Shown: positions 17,694 to 27,604, counted from the first letter of the stretch. The stretch: 64,000 nucleotides of DNA from Pseudomonas putida (GCF_022627325.1 NZ_JAETZZ010000003.1:186001-250000); one strand, 5' to 3'. A program made the numbers and translations. The notes: a model not told the origin generated them from the sequence alone.

Positions 17694-19697
17694 TCAGACG
17701 CCCCTGGCGATGCCGTGTTTGCGCAGTTTTCGATACAAGGTATTGCGGCTGATATTCAATTGCTCGGCGACACGGGTCAGGTGCCAGCGGTTTGCCTCCA
17801 GTGTGGATAACAGGGCTTGGCGCTCGGCATCCTCCAACCGTCCCGGCCTCATCGCCGGCAAGCCGGCTCCCACAGGGGGAGTGCCAGCCTCTTGGGTGGT
17901 GCCAGCCTCTTGGGGGGTGCCAACCTTGTGGGTGGTGCCAGCCTCTTGGGGGGCGCTACAGCTTTTGCCTGCCTTTTTGAGGATGACGGCGGGAAGCTCG
18001 CCACACTCGATACGCCCGTGCTCACACAATGCCACCAGCGTACGCAGCACATTGCGCATCTGGCGCACATTGCCCGGCCAGGCATAATCCAGCAGCGCCT
18101 GGCGGGCGCTTGGGTCGATTTCGATGGCCTGGCCTTGCGCTTCCTGGCGCAGCAGGAAATCCAGCAACTGAGCCTTGTCACTGCGCTCACGCACCGCCGG
18201 CATTGCCACTTCCAGGCCGTTGAGCCGGTAATACAGGTCCTCGCGGAAGGTGCCTTGCTCCACCCGCTCCAGCAAATCTCGGTGGGTAGCACTGACGATG
18301 CGCACATCGACCGCTTGCGGCTCACCACCGATCGGCACCACCTGACGTTCTTCCAGCACCCGTAGCAGACGGGTCTGCAGCGCCAGCGGCATGTCACCGA
18401 TCTCGTCGAGCAACAAGGTGCCGCCATCGGCCTGCAGCAGCTTGCCGCGCATGCCTTCCTTGCGCGCTCCGGTAAAACTGCCGCCGCGGTAACCGAACAG
18501 CTCACTCTCTATCAGGCTTTCGGGAATCGATGCGCAGTTGACTGCCACGAACGGTTTGCCGCGCCGTTGGCTAGCCTGGTGCACGGCCTGGGCAAAGGCT
18601 TCCTTGCCACAACCGGTCTCGCCCGACACCAGCAGTGGCACATCACGCTCGAACACCCGCAGCGCCCGCTGGAAATCACCCTGCAGCGCCGGGTCCATCA
18701 GGCAAATGCCCAGGGCGGCCTCGGGCCGGGCTTCGGGCAAACCAGCCGGCACCGCCCACACCGGCGCCTTAGCCTGCCCGCGCAAGCTGGCAAATACCTG
18801 GCGACCATCTCGTGTATAGAGCGGCCAGGCCGGGCTGCCAGTGGGCATGGCGCGGCTGAAGAGCTCATCAGGGTTACAGGCAAAGAACATGTCCAGCGGC
18901 TTGCCCAGTACCCCGCCGCGGACGGTGCCCAACAGGTTGAGGGCGCTCTGGTTGGCCGCGCAGATACGGCCATCGGCGCCGAACGCCAGCAGCCCTTCGC
19001 TGAACAACCCCACCGACTCGGCCTGCAGGTGAAAGCGCAGCAGCCATTGCTGCTCGAAGTGGCGCAGGAAGTAACAGCTCTCGATCATCTTTGCCGAAAG
19101 GTTGACCAGCGCCATGGTATGAAACTGGCTTTGACGCGAAACATCCGGCCTCGCCGATGACACATCGAGCACTGCCAGCAGTTCGCCGTGAGGGTCGAAC
19201 ACCGGGCTGGCCGAACAGGTCAGCCCGGTGTGCCGGCCGCGAAAATGTTCGTTCTGATGGATGGTCAGGGCCTGGCGCTCCACCAGGCAGGTGCCGATGC
19301 CGTTGGTGCCCTCGCGCGCTTCGCTCCAGTCAGCGCCCAACCACAACCCTGCACGTTCGAAGATGCGCCGCTCGCTGGGTGCAGTGACACAGTTGAGGAT
19401 GACACCGCGCGCATCGGTCAGCAGCACCGCATGCCCGGCACCGGATAACTGCTGGTGCAGGCTGTTCATTTCACTGTCGGCGATTTTCAGCACCTGGTTC
19501 AGGCGCTCACGGCTTTCGAGCAAGCGGCCGTGCTCCAGCACGACCGGCGCGGCAAGCACCTCGGGATCCAGATGGTAGTCCTCCAGGCATCGCAGCCAGG
19601 ATCGGGCAATGGACGGATCGCTGCCGGCCCCCCCGGCTTCGCCGTGGGCAACGGTATGCACTTGCTGGGCATGACGACTGAGGTGGTGGCTCTGCAT
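17694..19697 (-). CDS. Sigma-54-dependent transcriptional activator, AcoR/GAF type
   Basis: A 667-residue enhancer-binding protein with an AcoR-like N-terminal region including a GAF-type sensor and a PAS-like part ([15 protein letters not shown]). The AAA+ domain (about 340-565) has Walker A GETGCGKE, the sigma-54 contact loop GSFTGA (variant of GAFTGA) and Walker [10 protein letters not shown] Fis-type HTH ends it ([19 protein letters not shown]). The linker (about 582-618) contains four six-residue repeats and a translated REP element. Divergent from the aldehyde dehydrogenase, it probably activates that gene and eat-eutBC. The start at 19697 is chosen because the protein then begins [11 protein letters not shown]; the frame is open to 19802. 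Confidence 0.93.
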   Translation of the reverse strand: MQSHHLSRHAQQVHTVAHGEAGGAGSDPSIARSWLRCLEDYHLDPEVLAAPVVLEHGRLLESRERLNQVLKIADSEMNSLHQQLSGAGHAVLLTDARGVILNCVTAPSERRIFERAGLWLGADWSEAREGTNGIGTCLVERQALTIHQNEHFRGRHTGLTCSASPVFDPHGELLAVLDVSSARPDVSRQSQFHTMALVNLSAKMIESCYFLRHFEQQWLLRFHLQAESVGLFSEGLLAFGADGRICAANQSALNLLGTVRGGVLGKPLDMFFACNPDELFSRAMPTGSPAWPLYTRDGRQVFASLRGQAKAPVWAVPAGLPEARPEAALGICLMDPALQGDFQRALRVFERDVPLLVSGETGCGKEAFAQAVHQASQRRGKPFVAVNCASIPESLIESELFGYRGGSFTGARKEGMRGKLLQADGGTLLLDEIGDMPLALQTRLLRVLEERQVVPIGGEPQAVDVRIVSATHRDLLERVEQGTFREDLYYRLNGLEVAMPAVRERSDKAQLLDFLLRQEAQGQAIEIDPSARQALLDYAWPGNVRQMRNVLRTLVALCEHGRIECGELPAVILKKAGKSCSAPQEAGTTHKVGTPQEAGTTQEAGTPPVGAGLPAMRPGRLEDAERQALLSTLEANRWHLTRVAEQLNISRNTLYRKLRKHGIARGV
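17842..17877. repeat. REP element inside a coding sequence
   Basis: A full-length REP copy (core GCCGGCAAGCCGGC, flanks CGGCCTCAT and TCCCACAGG) lies inside the activator gene and is read in frame as [12 protein letters not shown] just before the HTH domain. Other REP copies in this window are between genes. Confidence 0.9.
17881..17952. repeat. Four 18-bp tandem repeats inside the activator gene
   Basis: Units start at 17881, 17899, 17917 and 17935, of the type GTGCCAGCCTCTTGGGKG; the third is the most diverged. On the coding strand they give four six-residue units ([24 protein letters not shown]). Unit length is a multiple of three, so copy-number change would keep the frame. Confidence 0.92.
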
Positions 19698-19776
19698 TGG
19701 TTTTTGTTCTCCGCAGATAGAGCGTCCTGCCAGCATCCTCCACCCGCCCGGGCTTTGCAATGTGCCGCAATCAAGC

Positions 19777-19825
19777 GTGTCGCAAACGGTACAAAGTGTC
19801 ACCCAGCGCGTGCCGTTCCCGGTAC
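19777..19825. promoter_or_regulatory. Paired inverted repeats, probable upstream activator sites
   Basis: Two sites share the pattern GT-n-YCG-N4-CGG-n-AC: 19777-19792 (GTGTCG CAAA CGGTAC) and 19810-19825 (GTGCCG TTCC CGGTAC). Their centres are 33 bases apart, about three helical turns. They lie roughly 65-110 bases upstream of the sigma-54 promoter at 19890 and 80-130 bases upstream of the activator's own start, as expected for enhancer-binding sites. A half site GTGCCG is at 19762. Confidence 0.6.
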
Positions 19826-19889
19826 AGCGCCCGCTGCAGGCCCCTCAAGAAATCGCGCAAGCCATTGATTCAACTAGCCCTCCCCACGC

Positions 19890-19905
19890 TGGCCCAACCT
19901 TTGCT
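19890..19905 (+). promoter_or_regulatory. Sigma-54 promoter of the aldehyde dehydrogenase gene
   Basis: TGGCCCAACCTTTGCT matches TGGCACG-N4-TTGCW at all but two positions, with the invariant GG and GC at correct spacing. It stands 49 bases before the ATG at 19954. Confidence 0.8.
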
Positions 19906-19953
19906 CTACGCTTTCCAACTCCTCAACAAACACAATTAACCAGGAGACACACC

Positions 19954-21474
19954 ATGCGTTATGCACATCCCGGTACCGAGGGCGCGAAGGTTTCCTTCAA
20001 GAGCCGCTACGGCAACTACATCGGTGGTGAATTCGTAGCTCCGGTCAAGGGGCAGTATTTCGACAACACCTCCCCGGTCAATGGCAAGCTGATCGCTGAA
20101 TTCCCTCGCTCCACTGCCGAAGACATCGACAAGGCCCTGGACGCCGCCCACGCTGCCGCCGATGCCTGGGGCCGCACGTCGGTACAGGACCGCTCCAACG
20201 TTCTGCTGAAGATCGCCGAGCGCATCGAGCAAAACCTTGAGGTGTTGGCCATCACCGAAACCTGGGACAACGGCAAGCCGGTCCGCGAAACCCTCAACGC
20301 CGACATCCCGCTGGCGGTCGATCATTTCCGCTATTTCGCCGGCTGCATACGCGCCCAGGAGGGCGGTGCCGCCGAGATCAACGAAAACACCGTGGCCTAT
20401 CACATTCATGAGCCACTGGGCGTGGTCGGGCAGATCATCCCGTGGAACTTCCCGATCCTGATGGCCGCCTGGAAACTGGCACCGGCCCTGGCCGCTGGCA
20501 ACTGCGTGGTGCTCAAACCAGCCGAACAGACGCCGCTGGGCATCACCGTGCTGGTCGAGCTGATTGGCGACCTGCTGCCGCCCGGCGTGCTCAACGTCGT
20601 CCAGGGCTATGGCCGCGAGGCCGGCGAGGCGCTGGCCACCAGCAAGCGCATCGCCAAGATCGCCTTCACCGGCTCTACCCCGGTTGGCTCGCACATCATG
20701 AAATGCGCCGCCGAGAACATCATTCCGTCGACTGTCGAGCTGGGCGGCAAATCGCCGAACGTGTACTTCGAAGACATCATGCAGGCTGAGCCGAGCTTCA
20801 TCGACAAGGCTGCCGAAGGCATGGTGCTGGCATTCTTCAACCAGGGCGAGGTCTGCACCTGCCCGTCACGCGCACTGGTGCAAGAGTCGATTTACCCGCA
20901 GTTCATGGAAGTGGTGATGAAGAAGGTGCTGCAGATCAAACGCGGCGACCCGCTCGACACCGACACCATGGTCGGCGCCCAGGCGTCGCAACAGCAGTTC
21001 GAAAAAATCCTGTCGTACCTGCAGATTGCCCAGGACGAGGGCGCCGAGCTGCTGACCGGCGGCAAGGTGGAGAAGCTGGAGGGGGCGCTGGCCACGGGTT
21101 ACTACATCCAGCCGACACTGCTCAAAGGCACCAACAAGATGCGAGTGTTCCAGGAGGAAATCTTCGGCCCGGTGGTCAGCGTCACCACTTTCAAGGACGA
21201 AGCTGAAGCACTGGCCATCGCCAACGACACCGAGTTCGGCCTTGGCGCCGGTGTATGGACCCGCGACATCAACCGCGCCTACCGCATGGGCCGCGGCATC
21301 AAGGCGGGCCGCGTATGGACCAATTGCTACCACCTGTACCCGGCACACGCCGCGTTCGGCGGTTACAAGAAATCCGGCGTAGGCCGTGAAACCCACAAAA
21401 TGATGCTCGACCACTACCAGCAAACCAAGAACCTGCTGGTGAGCTACGACATCAACCCGCTGGGCTTCTTCTAA
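19954..21474 (+). CDS. NAD-dependent aldehyde dehydrogenase (ExaC/AldB type)
   Basis: A 506-residue aldehyde dehydrogenase. The general-base Glu is in VELGGKSPN, the catalytic Cys in [11 protein letters not shown], and the cofactor loop is [12 protein letters not shown]. The adjoining Cys-x-Cys and the length match acetaldehyde dehydrogenases of the ExaC/AldB group. With EutBC encoded downstream, it most likely oxidises the acetaldehyde released from ethanolamine. CAGGAGA precedes the ATG at 19954. It is driven by a sigma-54 promoter and is divergent from the activator. Confidence 0.93.
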   Translation: MRYAHPGTEGAKVSFKSRYGNYIGGEFVAPVKGQYFDNTSPVNGKLIAEFPRSTAEDIDKALDAAHAAADAWGRTSVQDRSNVLLKIAERIEQNLEVLAITETWDNGKPVRETLNADIPLAVDHFRYFAGCIRAQEGGAAEINENTVAYHIHEPLGVVGQIIPWNFPILMAAWKLAPALAAGNCVVLKPAEQTPLGITVLVELIGDLLPPGVLNVVQGYGREAGEALATSKRIAKIAFTGSTPVGSHIMKCAAENIIPSTVELGGKSPNVYFEDIMQAEPSFIDKAAEGMVLAFFNQGEVCTCPSRALVQESIYPQFMEVVMKKVLQIKRGDPLDTDTMVGAQASQQQFEKILSYLQIAQDEGAELLTGGKVEKLEGALATGYYIQPTLLKGTNKMRVFQEEIFGPVVSVTTFKDEAEALAIANDTEFGLGAGVWTRDINRAYRMGRGIKAGRVWTNCYHLYPAHAAFGGYKKSGVGRETHKMMLDHYQQTKNLLVSYDINPLGFF

Positions 21475-21577
21475 GCGGCAAGCGGCAAGCGGCAAGCGGC
21501 AAGCTGCAAGAAAAAGCGAGTACACCGCCGACCTGCTTTTTCTTGAGGCTTGCAGCTTGAAGCTTGAAGCTTGAAGC
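21473..21577. repeat. Heptamer tandem repeats forming a long hairpin
   Basis: Four AAGCGGC units and one AAGCTGC run from 21473, beginning inside the dehydrogenase stop codon. On the right, GCTTGAA-type heptamers repeat up to 21577. The inner arms pair: AAGCTGCAAG (21501-21510) with CTTGCAGCTT (21549-21558), and CAAGAAAAAGC (21507-21517) with GCTTTTTCTTG (21535-21545). The hairpin with its T-run could end the dehydrogenase transcript. Confidence 0.8.
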
Positions 21578-21581
21578 CCCA

Positions 21582-21597
21582 TGGCTCGCTTCCTGCA
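21582..21597 (+). promoter_or_regulatory. Sigma-54 promoter of eat-eutB-eutC
   Basis: TGGCTCGCTTCCTGCA matches TGGCACG-N4-TTGCW at all but two positions, with GG and GC at the right spacing. It lies 59 bases before the ATG at 21657. The leader contains an 8-bp hairpin, GGCCGGAA-CCC-TTCCGGCC, at 21613-21631. Confidence 0.75.
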
Positions 21598-21656
21598 GTA
21601 CCCATCACCATGGGCCGGAACCCTTCCGGCCACCAAGAAAAAGAACAGGTGAAACT

Positions 21657-23105
21657 ATGCCAAGCGATCAATCTTCCGGCACACCGGCAGGTGCTTCCGT
21701 CGATTTTGAAAAAGTCGGTTCGGACTACTTCCAGCAGCGTGAACTGAAAAAAGGGGCTGCCGGCTGGGTCCTGCTGGTGGGCCTGGGCGTCGCCTACGTG
21801 ATCTCCGGCGACTATGCCGGCTGGAACTTCGGACTCGCCCAAGGCGGCTGGGGCGGCATGTTCCTGGCCACCCTGCTGATGGCCACCATGTACTTGTGCA
21901 TGTGCTTCTCGCTCGCCGAACTGTCCTCGATGATCCCAACCGCCGGGGGCGGCTACGGCTTTGCCCGTAGCGCCTTCGGCCCGTGGGGCGGCTTTCTGAC
22001 AGGCACGGCGATCCTCATCGAGTACGCCATCGCGCCGGCAGCCATCGCGGTGTTCATCGGCGCCTACTGCCAGTCCCTGTTCGGCATTGGCGGCTGGATG
22101 ATCTACCTGGCGTTCTACATCGTCTTTATCGGCATCCACATCTTCGGTGTGGGTGAAGCGCTGAAACTGATGTTCATCATCACCGCCATCGCCGCCATCG
22201 CCCTGGCTGTCTTCCTTGTGGGCATGGTGCCCCATTTTGATGCAGCGAACCTGTTCGACATCGCCCAGACCGACGCGGTTGGCGCCAGCAGCTTCCTGCC
22301 GTTCGGTTATGTCGGCGTGTGGGCGGCAATCCCGTACGCGATCTGGTTCTTCCTGGCGGTAGAAGGCGTGCCACTGGCGGCCGAGGAAACCAAGAACCCG
22401 AAACGTGACCTGCCACGTGGCCTGATTGGCGCCATGCTGGTGTTGCTGGCCTTTGCCCTGCTGATCCTCGTGGTCGGCCCGGGCGGTGCGGGCTCCGAAG
22501 CGCTCAAAGCCTCCGGTAACCCACTGGTTGAAGCGCTGTCCAAGGCGTATGGCGGCTCCACCTGGATGGGCGGCTTCGTCAACCTGGTTGGCCTGGCCGG
22601 CCTGATTGCCAGCTTCTTCTCCATCATCTATGCCTATTCGCGGCAGATCTTCGCCCTTTCCCGCGCGGGCTACCTGCCGCGCAAACTGTCTGAAACCAAC
22701 AAGAGCAAGGCACCGGTACTGGCCCTGATCATCCCCGGCATCATTGGCTTCGCCCTGTCACTGACCGGCCAGGGCGACCTGCTGATCCTGGTTGCGGTGT
22801 TCGGCGCAACGCTGTCTTATGTACTGATGATGGCCGCGCACATCACCCTGCGCATCCGCCGGCCCAAGATGGAACGCCCCTATCGCACCCCGGGTGGCAT
22901 CTTCACCTCAGGCGTAGCCCTGGTGCTGGCCTGTATCGCCGTGGTCGCAGGCTTCCTGGTCGACCCACGGGTGGTGATTGGCGCTGCAGTGATCTATGCA
23001 GTATTGATTGCCTACTTTGCGTTCTACAGCCGCCACCACTTGGTAGCGGGCACACCGGAAGAGGAATTCGCCGCGATCCAGAAGGCCGAAGAGGCCCTGC
23101 ACTGA
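21657..23105 (+). CDS. eat: Ethanolamine permease (APC superfamily)
   Basis: A 482-residue amino acid/polyamine/organocation transporter with about twelve membrane helices; the ethanolamine-permease pattern is clear (DYFQQRELKKGAAGWVLLVGLGVAYVISGDYAGWNFG). It imports ethanolamine across the inner membrane for EutBC, encoded 48 bases downstream. The ATG at 21657 follows AACAGGTGA; the frame is open upstream through the leader. Confidence 0.93.
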   Translation: MPSDQSSGTPAGASVDFEKVGSDYFQQRELKKGAAGWVLLVGLGVAYVISGDYAGWNFGLAQGGWGGMFLATLLMATMYLCMCFSLAELSSMIPTAGGGYGFARSAFGPWGGFLTGTAILIEYAIAPAAIAVFIGAYCQSLFGIGGWMIYLAFYIVFIGIHIFGVGEALKLMFIITAIAAIALAVFLVGMVPHFDAANLFDIAQTDAVGASSFLPFGYVGVWAAIPYAIWFFLAVEGVPLAAEETKNPKRDLPRGLIGAMLVLLAFALLILVVGPGGAGSEALKASGNPLVEALSKAYGGSTWMGGFVNLVGLAGLIASFFSIIYAYSRQIFALSRAGYLPRKLSETNKSKAPVLALIIPGIIGFALSLTGQGDLLILVAVFGATLSYVLMMAAHITLRIRRPKMERPYRTPGGIFTSGVALVLACIAVVAGFLVDPRVVIGAAVIYAVLIAYFAFYSRHHLVAGTPEEEFAAIQKAEEALH

Positions 23106-23153
23106 TCGCCGACACCTGCCGCGGGTACGCCCGCGGCACTCTGGAGATTCTGT

Positions 23154-24548
23154 ATGGCAAGTTTCGTACACACGGTAGGCCACCTGGTCTACCGTTTCGA
23201 CAGCCTCAAGGACGTGATGGCCAAAGCCAGCCCCGCACGCTCCGGGGATTACCTGGCTGGCGTTGCCGCCGCCAACGATGGCGAGCGGGTGGCGGCGCAG
23301 ATGGCACTGGCCAATATCCCACTCAGCCACTTCCTCAGCGAAGCGCTGATCCCTTACGAGCAGGATGAAGTTACCCGTCTGATCATCGACACTCACGACG
23401 CCCAGGCCTTCGCCCCGGTCAGCCACCTCACCGTCGGTGGCCTGCGTGACTGGCTGCTCAGCGACGAAGCCAACGAAGACAGCCTGCGCGCCCTGGCGCC
23501 AGGCCTGACCCCGGAAATGGCCGCTGCAGTCTCGAAGATCATGCGCGTACAGGACCTGGTGCTGGTGGCGCAGAAAATCCGTGTGGTCACCCGTTTTCGC
23601 GGCACCATGGGCTTGCGCGGGCGCCTGTCGACCCGCTTGCAGCCCAACCACCCTACCGACGAGCCGGCCGGGATTGCCGCCAGCATTCTCGATGGCTTGC
23701 TGTACGGCAACGGCGACGCCATGATCGGCATCAACCCGGCCACCGACAGCACCGCCTCGATCTGCGCGATGCTGGAAATGCTCGACGCCATCATCCAGCG
23801 CTATGACATTCCCACCCAGGCCTGTGTGCTGACCCACGTCACCACCTCCATAGAGGCAATCAACCGCGGCGTGCCGCTGGACCTGGTGTTCCAGTCGATT
23901 GCCGGCACCGAGGCAGCCAACGCCGGCTTTGGCATCAACCTCAACGTGCTTCAGGAAGGTTACGAAGCCGGGCTGTCGCTCAAGCGCGGCACCCTCGGGC
24001 AGAACCTCATGTATTTCGAAACCGGCCAGGGCAGCGCCCTGTCGGCCAACGCTCACCACGGCGTCGATCAGCAAACCTGTGAAACCCGCGCCTATGCCGT
24101 GGCCCGTCACTTCAAGCCGTTTCTGGTCAACACCGTGGTCGGTTTCATCGGCCCCGAGTACCTGTACAACGGCAAGCAGATCATCCGTGCCGGCCTGGAG
24201 GACCACTTCTGCGGCAAACTGCTGGGCGTGCCGATGGGGTGCGACATTTGCTACACCAACCATGCCGAGGCCGATCAGGACGACATGGACACCCTGCTGA
24301 CCCTGCTGGGTGTGGCCGGGATCAACTTCATCATGGGCATCCCCGGTTCCGACGACATCATGCTCAACTACCAGACCACCTCGTTCCATGACGCGCTGTA
24401 TGCGCGCCAGACCCTGGGCCTCAAACCTGGGCCTGAGTTCGAGGCATGGTTGCAGCGCACCGGTATCTTCACCCAGGCCGATGGCCAGGTGCGCTTTGGC
24501 GACAACCTGCCCCCGGCGTTCCGCCAGGCCTTGGCGCAACTGTCATAG
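23154..24548 (+). CDS. eutB: Ethanolamine ammonia-lyase large subunit EutB
   Basis: EutB is the catalytic subunit of the adenosylcobalamin-dependent lyase that splits ethanolamine into acetaldehyde and ammonia. The 464-residue protein has the family length and sequence, including [23 protein letters not shown] and the [19 protein letters not shown] region that forms the active-site barrel. CTGGAGAT precedes the ATG. No microcompartment shell genes are nearby, so acetaldehyde must be handled by the linked dehydrogenase. Confidence 0.97.
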   Translation: MASFVHTVGHLVYRFDSLKDVMAKASPARSGDYLAGVAAANDGERVAAQMALANIPLSHFLSEALIPYEQDEVTRLIIDTHDAQAFAPVSHLTVGGLRDWLLSDEANEDSLRALAPGLTPEMAAAVSKIMRVQDLVLVAQKIRVVTRFRGTMGLRGRLSTRLQPNHPTDEPAGIAASILDGLLYGNGDAMIGINPATDSTASICAMLEMLDAIIQRYDIPTQACVLTHVTTSIEAINRGVPLDLVFQSIAGTEAANAGFGINLNVLQEGYEAGLSLKRGTLGQNLMYFETGQGSALSANAHHGVDQQTCETRAYAVARHFKPFLVNTVVGFIGPEYLYNGKQIIRAGLEDHFCGKLLGVPMGCDICYTNHAEADQDDMDTLLTLLGVAGINFIMGIPGSDDIMLNYQTTSFHDALYARQTLGLKPGPEFEAWLQRTGIFTQADGQVRFGDNLPPAFRQALAQLS

Positions 24549-24556
24549 AGGTGACC

Positions 24557-25375
24557 ATGGACCATCAGACGCCCACCCCCGAAAACCCTTGGCTGGCCCT
24601 GCGCAATCTGACCCCGGCGCGTATCGCCCTGGGCCGCAGCGGCATCAGCCTGCCAACCGACGCCCAGCTGGACTTCCAGTTCGCCCACGCCCAGGCCCGC
24701 GATGCCGTGCACCTGGCGTTCGACCACCGTTCCCTGGCCGAACAATTGAAGGAGCGCGGCCGTGACAGCCTGGTTCTGCACAGCGCTGCCAGCGACCGCC
24801 ACCAGTACCTGCAACGCCCCGACCTGGGGCGGCGCCTGAACGAGCACTCGGTGGAGCAGCTGCGCCAGCACGCCCAGGCCAACCCTGGCGGCTGCGACCT
24901 TGCCATCGTGGTGGCCGACGGCCTCTCGGCACTGGCCGTGCATCGCCATACCTTGCCGTTCCTGGCCCGTTTCGAGGAGCAGGCCGCCGCCGATGGCTGG
25001 ACCAGCGCACCGGTGGTGCTGGTGGAGCAAGGCCGGGTGGCCGTGGCCGACGAAGTGGGCCAACTGCTGGGGGCGCGCATGACCGTGGTGCTGATCGGTG
25101 AGCGCCCCGGGCTCAGTTCACCCGACAGCCTGGGCTTGTATTTCACCTACGCGCCAAAGGTGGGCCTGACCGACGCTTACCGCAACTGCATCTCCAACGT
25201 TCGCCTCGAAGGCCTGAGCTACGGCATGGCCGCCCACCGCCTGCTATACCTGATGCGCGAGGCCTGCCGCCGACAGCTGTCTGGTGTGAATTTAAAGGAC
25301 GAAGCGCAGGTCCATACCCTCGACAGTGAAAACACTCCTGGCCAAAAAGGTAATTTCCTACTCGGTGAAGGGTAA
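24557..25375 (+). CDS. eutC: Ethanolamine ammonia-lyase small subunit EutC
   Basis: EutC (272 residues) helps bind the adenosylcobalamin cofactor of the lyase. Family segments include [37 protein letters not shown] and [20 protein letters not shown]. The ATG at 24557 is eight bases after the eutB stop, behind AGAGGTG. The frame is open upstream inside eutB, but that extension has no family resemblance. Confidence 0.96.
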   Translation: MDHQTPTPENPWLALRNLTPARIALGRSGISLPTDAQLDFQFAHAQARDAVHLAFDHRSLAEQLKERGRDSLVLHSAASDRHQYLQRPDLGRRLNEHSVEQLRQHAQANPGGCDLAIVVADGLSALAVHRHTLPFLARFEEQAAADGWTSAPVVLVEQGRVAVADEVGQLLGARMTVVLIGERPGLSSPDSLGLYFTYAPKVGLTDAYRNCISNVRLEGLSYGMAAHRLLYLMREACRRQLSGVNLKDEAQVHTLDSENTPGQKGNFLLGEG

Positions 25376-25482
25376 AAAACATGTCACGGACGGCGGATTG
25401 CGCTTCTAGCCTGCATTGGGCAGCATGCTATTGAAAGCTGCTGGCATTCCGCTGTTTCCCAAATGGACTCTGAGGGCCGCAC

Positions 25483-25941
25483 ATGCGCATCATCAAGGCA
25501 ACCCTGGAACACCTCGACCTGCTCACCCCGCTGTTCGTCCGATACCGTGAGTTCTATGGGCAGCTGCCCTACCCGGACAGCTCGCGCAAATTCCTGGAAA
25601 CGCGCCTCAAACGCGACGAATCGGTCATCTACCTGGCATTGCCGGACGATGACGACGCCAAACTGCTGGGCTTCTGCCAGTTGTACCCGAGCTTCTCGTC
25701 GCTGTCGCTCAAGCGGGTGTGGATCCTCAACGACATCTACGTGGCCGAAGACTCACGGCGCATGCTGGTGGCCGATCATCTGATCCGTGAAGCCAAGAAG
25801 ATGGCCAAGGACACCCAGGCCGTGCGCATGCGGGTTTCGACCAGCGCCAACAACGAGGTAGCGCAGAGGACCTATGAATCCATCGGTTTTCGCAAAGATA
25901 CCGAGTTCGAAAGCTACATTTTGCCGATCAGCCAAGACTGA
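25483..25941 (+). CDS. GNAT family N-acetyltransferase
   Basis: A 152-residue single GNAT domain: RIIKATLEHLDLLTPLFVRYREFYGQ, then LGFCQLYPSFSS, and the acetyl-CoA-binding stretch around VADHLIREAKKMAK, with NNEVAQRTYESIGFRKD near the end. The acceptor substrate is unknown. It follows eutC by 107 bases and sits before a REP-type hairpin, so it may be a separate unit. Confidence 0.88.
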   Translation: MRIIKATLEHLDLLTPLFVRYREFYGQLPYPDSSRKFLETRLKRDESVIYLALPDDDDAKLLGFCQLYPSFSSLSLKRVWILNDIYVAEDSRRMLVADHLIREAKKMAKDTQAVRMRVSTSANNEVAQRTYESIGFRKDTEFESYILPISQD

Positions 25942-25949
25942 CCCGTATT

Positions 25950-25981
25950 GGCCCGAGCGCCGGCTGGCCGGCGATCGGGCC
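25950..25981. repeat. REP-like hairpin after the acetyltransferase gene
   Basis: GGCCCGAGCGCCGGC and GCCGGCGATCGGGCC face each other around TG (25950-25981). It resembles a REP element with altered flanks and can form a stable hairpin eight bases past the stop. Confidence 0.7.
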
Positions 25982-26132
25982 AGTAAAGGCCGCCTCAGTA
26001 ACCCCCAGCTACAAACTCTCCGGGCATCCTCGCCACTTGGCCGTATAATGCCTGCTCCTGGCATGTCTGAAAATTTACCCTACCGCAAGTCCGCTCGCCC
26101 GTCGCTGCGGGTCAAGAACACAGGTGCTGTAC

Positions 26133-26780
26133 ATGGATTTCAACCCGCTGGACCTCATCCTGCATCTCGATGCCTACCTTGATCTGCTGGTCACCAATTA
26201 CGGCCCCTGGATCTACGCGATCCTGTTCACCGTGATTTTCTGCGAGACCGGGCTGGTGGTGATGCCCTTCCTGCCGGGTGATTCCCTGCTGTTCATCGCC
26301 GGCGCCGTGGCCGCCGGTGGCGGCATGGACCCGGTACTGCTGGCCGGCCTGCTGATGGCCGCGGCAATCATGGGTGACAGCACCAACTACGTGATCGGGC
26401 GAACGGTAGGTGAACGGCTGTTCAACAAACCCAATTCGAAAATCTTCCGCCGTGACTACCTGCAGCGCACCCATGAGTTCTATGAACGCCATGGTGGCAA
26501 GACCGTGACCCTCGCACGCTTCTTGCCAATCCTGCGTACCTTCGCACCGTTCGTCGCTGGCATCGCCCACATGCACTACCCGCGTTTCCTGGCCTTCAGC
26601 GTTGCAGGCTCGCTGCTGTGGGTCGGCGGCCTGGTGACCCTCGGCTACTTCTTCGGCAACGTGCCGTTCATCAAGCAGCACCTCTCGCTGATGGTGGTCG
26701 GCATCATCTTCCTGTCGCTGGTGCCCATGGTCCTGGGCCTGCTGCGCGGGCGCCTGGGCCGCACCGCCAAGGCACACTGA
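26133..26780 (+). CDS. DedA family membrane protein
   Basis: A 215-residue DedA/YqjA-type protein with four to five membrane helices. Signatures are CETGLVVMPFLPGDSLLFIAGA, GDSTNYVIGRTVG and RTFAPFVAGIAHMHYPRF, with the acidic and Arg residues characteristic of DedA transporters, which recycle undecaprenyl phosphate or maintain envelope potential. The ATG at 26133 is preferred; a GTG nine bases upstream is possible. mtfA follows at an eight-base gap. Confidence 0.92.
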   Translation: MDFNPLDLILHLDAYLDLLVTNYGPWIYAILFTVIFCETGLVVMPFLPGDSLLFIAGAVAAGGGMDPVLLAGLLMAAAIMGDSTNYVIGRTVGERLFNKPNSKIFRRDYLQRTHEFYERHGGKTVTLARFLPILRTFAPFVAGIAHMHYPRFLAFSVAGSLLWVGGLVTLGYFFGNVPFIKQHLSLMVVGIIFLSLVPMVLGLLRGRLGRTAKAH

Positions 26781-26788
26781 CCAACGCC

Positions 26789-27604
26789 ATGTGGTCCTTC
26801 AGCGCCTGGCGGCGCAAGCGAACCCTGGCGCGCTACCCGGTCGACCCACAGCAATGGCAGGCGATCCGCGAACGCCTGCCGATGCTCGATGGCATCAGCG
26901 ACGATGAAGACCGTCGGCTCCGTGATGCGTGCATCCTGTTCCTGCTCGACAAGCACCTGACCACCCTGCCCGGCGTCGAGCTGGATGATCAGCAACGCCT
27001 GTTCCTGGCTGCCCAGGCTCAACTACCGCTGTTGCACCTGGGGGACCTCAACTGGTACCAGGGCTTTCACGAGATCATCCTCTACCCGGACGACTTCAAA
27101 AGCCCCCAGCGCCACCGGGACGCCAGTGGCGTGGAGCATGTCTGGGAGGGTGAACACAGCGGCGAGGCGTGGCAGCAGGGCCCGGTGATCATGGCCTGGG
27201 CCGGGGTGCTGGCCAGCGGCGGCTGGGAAGCCTACAACCTGGTGATCCACGAGCTGGCGCACAAGCTCGACATGCTCAATGGCGATGCCAATGGCCTGCC
27301 ACCGCTGCACAGCGACATGCAGGTCGAAACCTGGGCCACGGCCATGCAGCAGGCGTATGACGACCTCAACCGCCAGTTGGACGCCGACCCTGAAGCGCAA
27401 ACGGCCATCGACCCTTATGCGGCCGAAAACCCGGCAGAGTTCTTCGCCGTCACCAGCGAGTACTTCTTCAGCGCGCCCGACCTCTTGCAGCAAGCTTATC
27501 CACAGGTGTACCGGCAACTGTCGCTGTTCTACCGCCAGGATCCTCTGGCGCGCCTGACGCGGTTGCAGGACGAACACCCTGACTACCGCCAAAGCCCCAC
27601 CTGA
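26789..27604 (+). CDS. mtfA: Zinc-dependent peptidase, MtfA family
   Basis: A 271-residue peptidase of the MtfA (Mlc titration factor A) family. The zinc motif HELAH is in YNLVIHELAHKLDMLNGDANG, and PAEFFAVTSEYFF carries the further metal ligand Glu. In enterobacteria MtfA binds the glucose repressor Mlc; in pseudomonads that partner is uncertain. The start at 26789 follows the DedA stop closely. The stop codon lies inside a perfect palindrome. Confidence 0.92.
   Translation: MWSFSAWRRKRTLARYPVDPQQWQAIRERLPMLDGISDDEDRRLRDACILFLLDKHLTTLPGVELDDQQRLFLAAQAQLPLLHLGDLNWYQGFHEIILYPDDFKSPQRHRDASGVEHVWEGEHSGEAWQQGPVIMAWAGVLASGGWEAYNLVIHELAHKLDMLNGDANGLPPLHSDMQVETWATAMQQAYDDLNRQLDADPEAQTAIDPYAAENPAEFFAVTSEYFFSAPDLLQQAYPQVYRQLSLFYRQDPLARLTRLQDEHPDYRQSPT

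Noticed and set aside
17881..17952. Short tandem repeats considered as a CRISPR array
   Set aside because: Units are 18 bases without spacers and are translated in frame inside a gene.
22908..24539. 543-codon minus-strand open frame
   Set aside because: It is a shadow of eat and eutB on the other strand.
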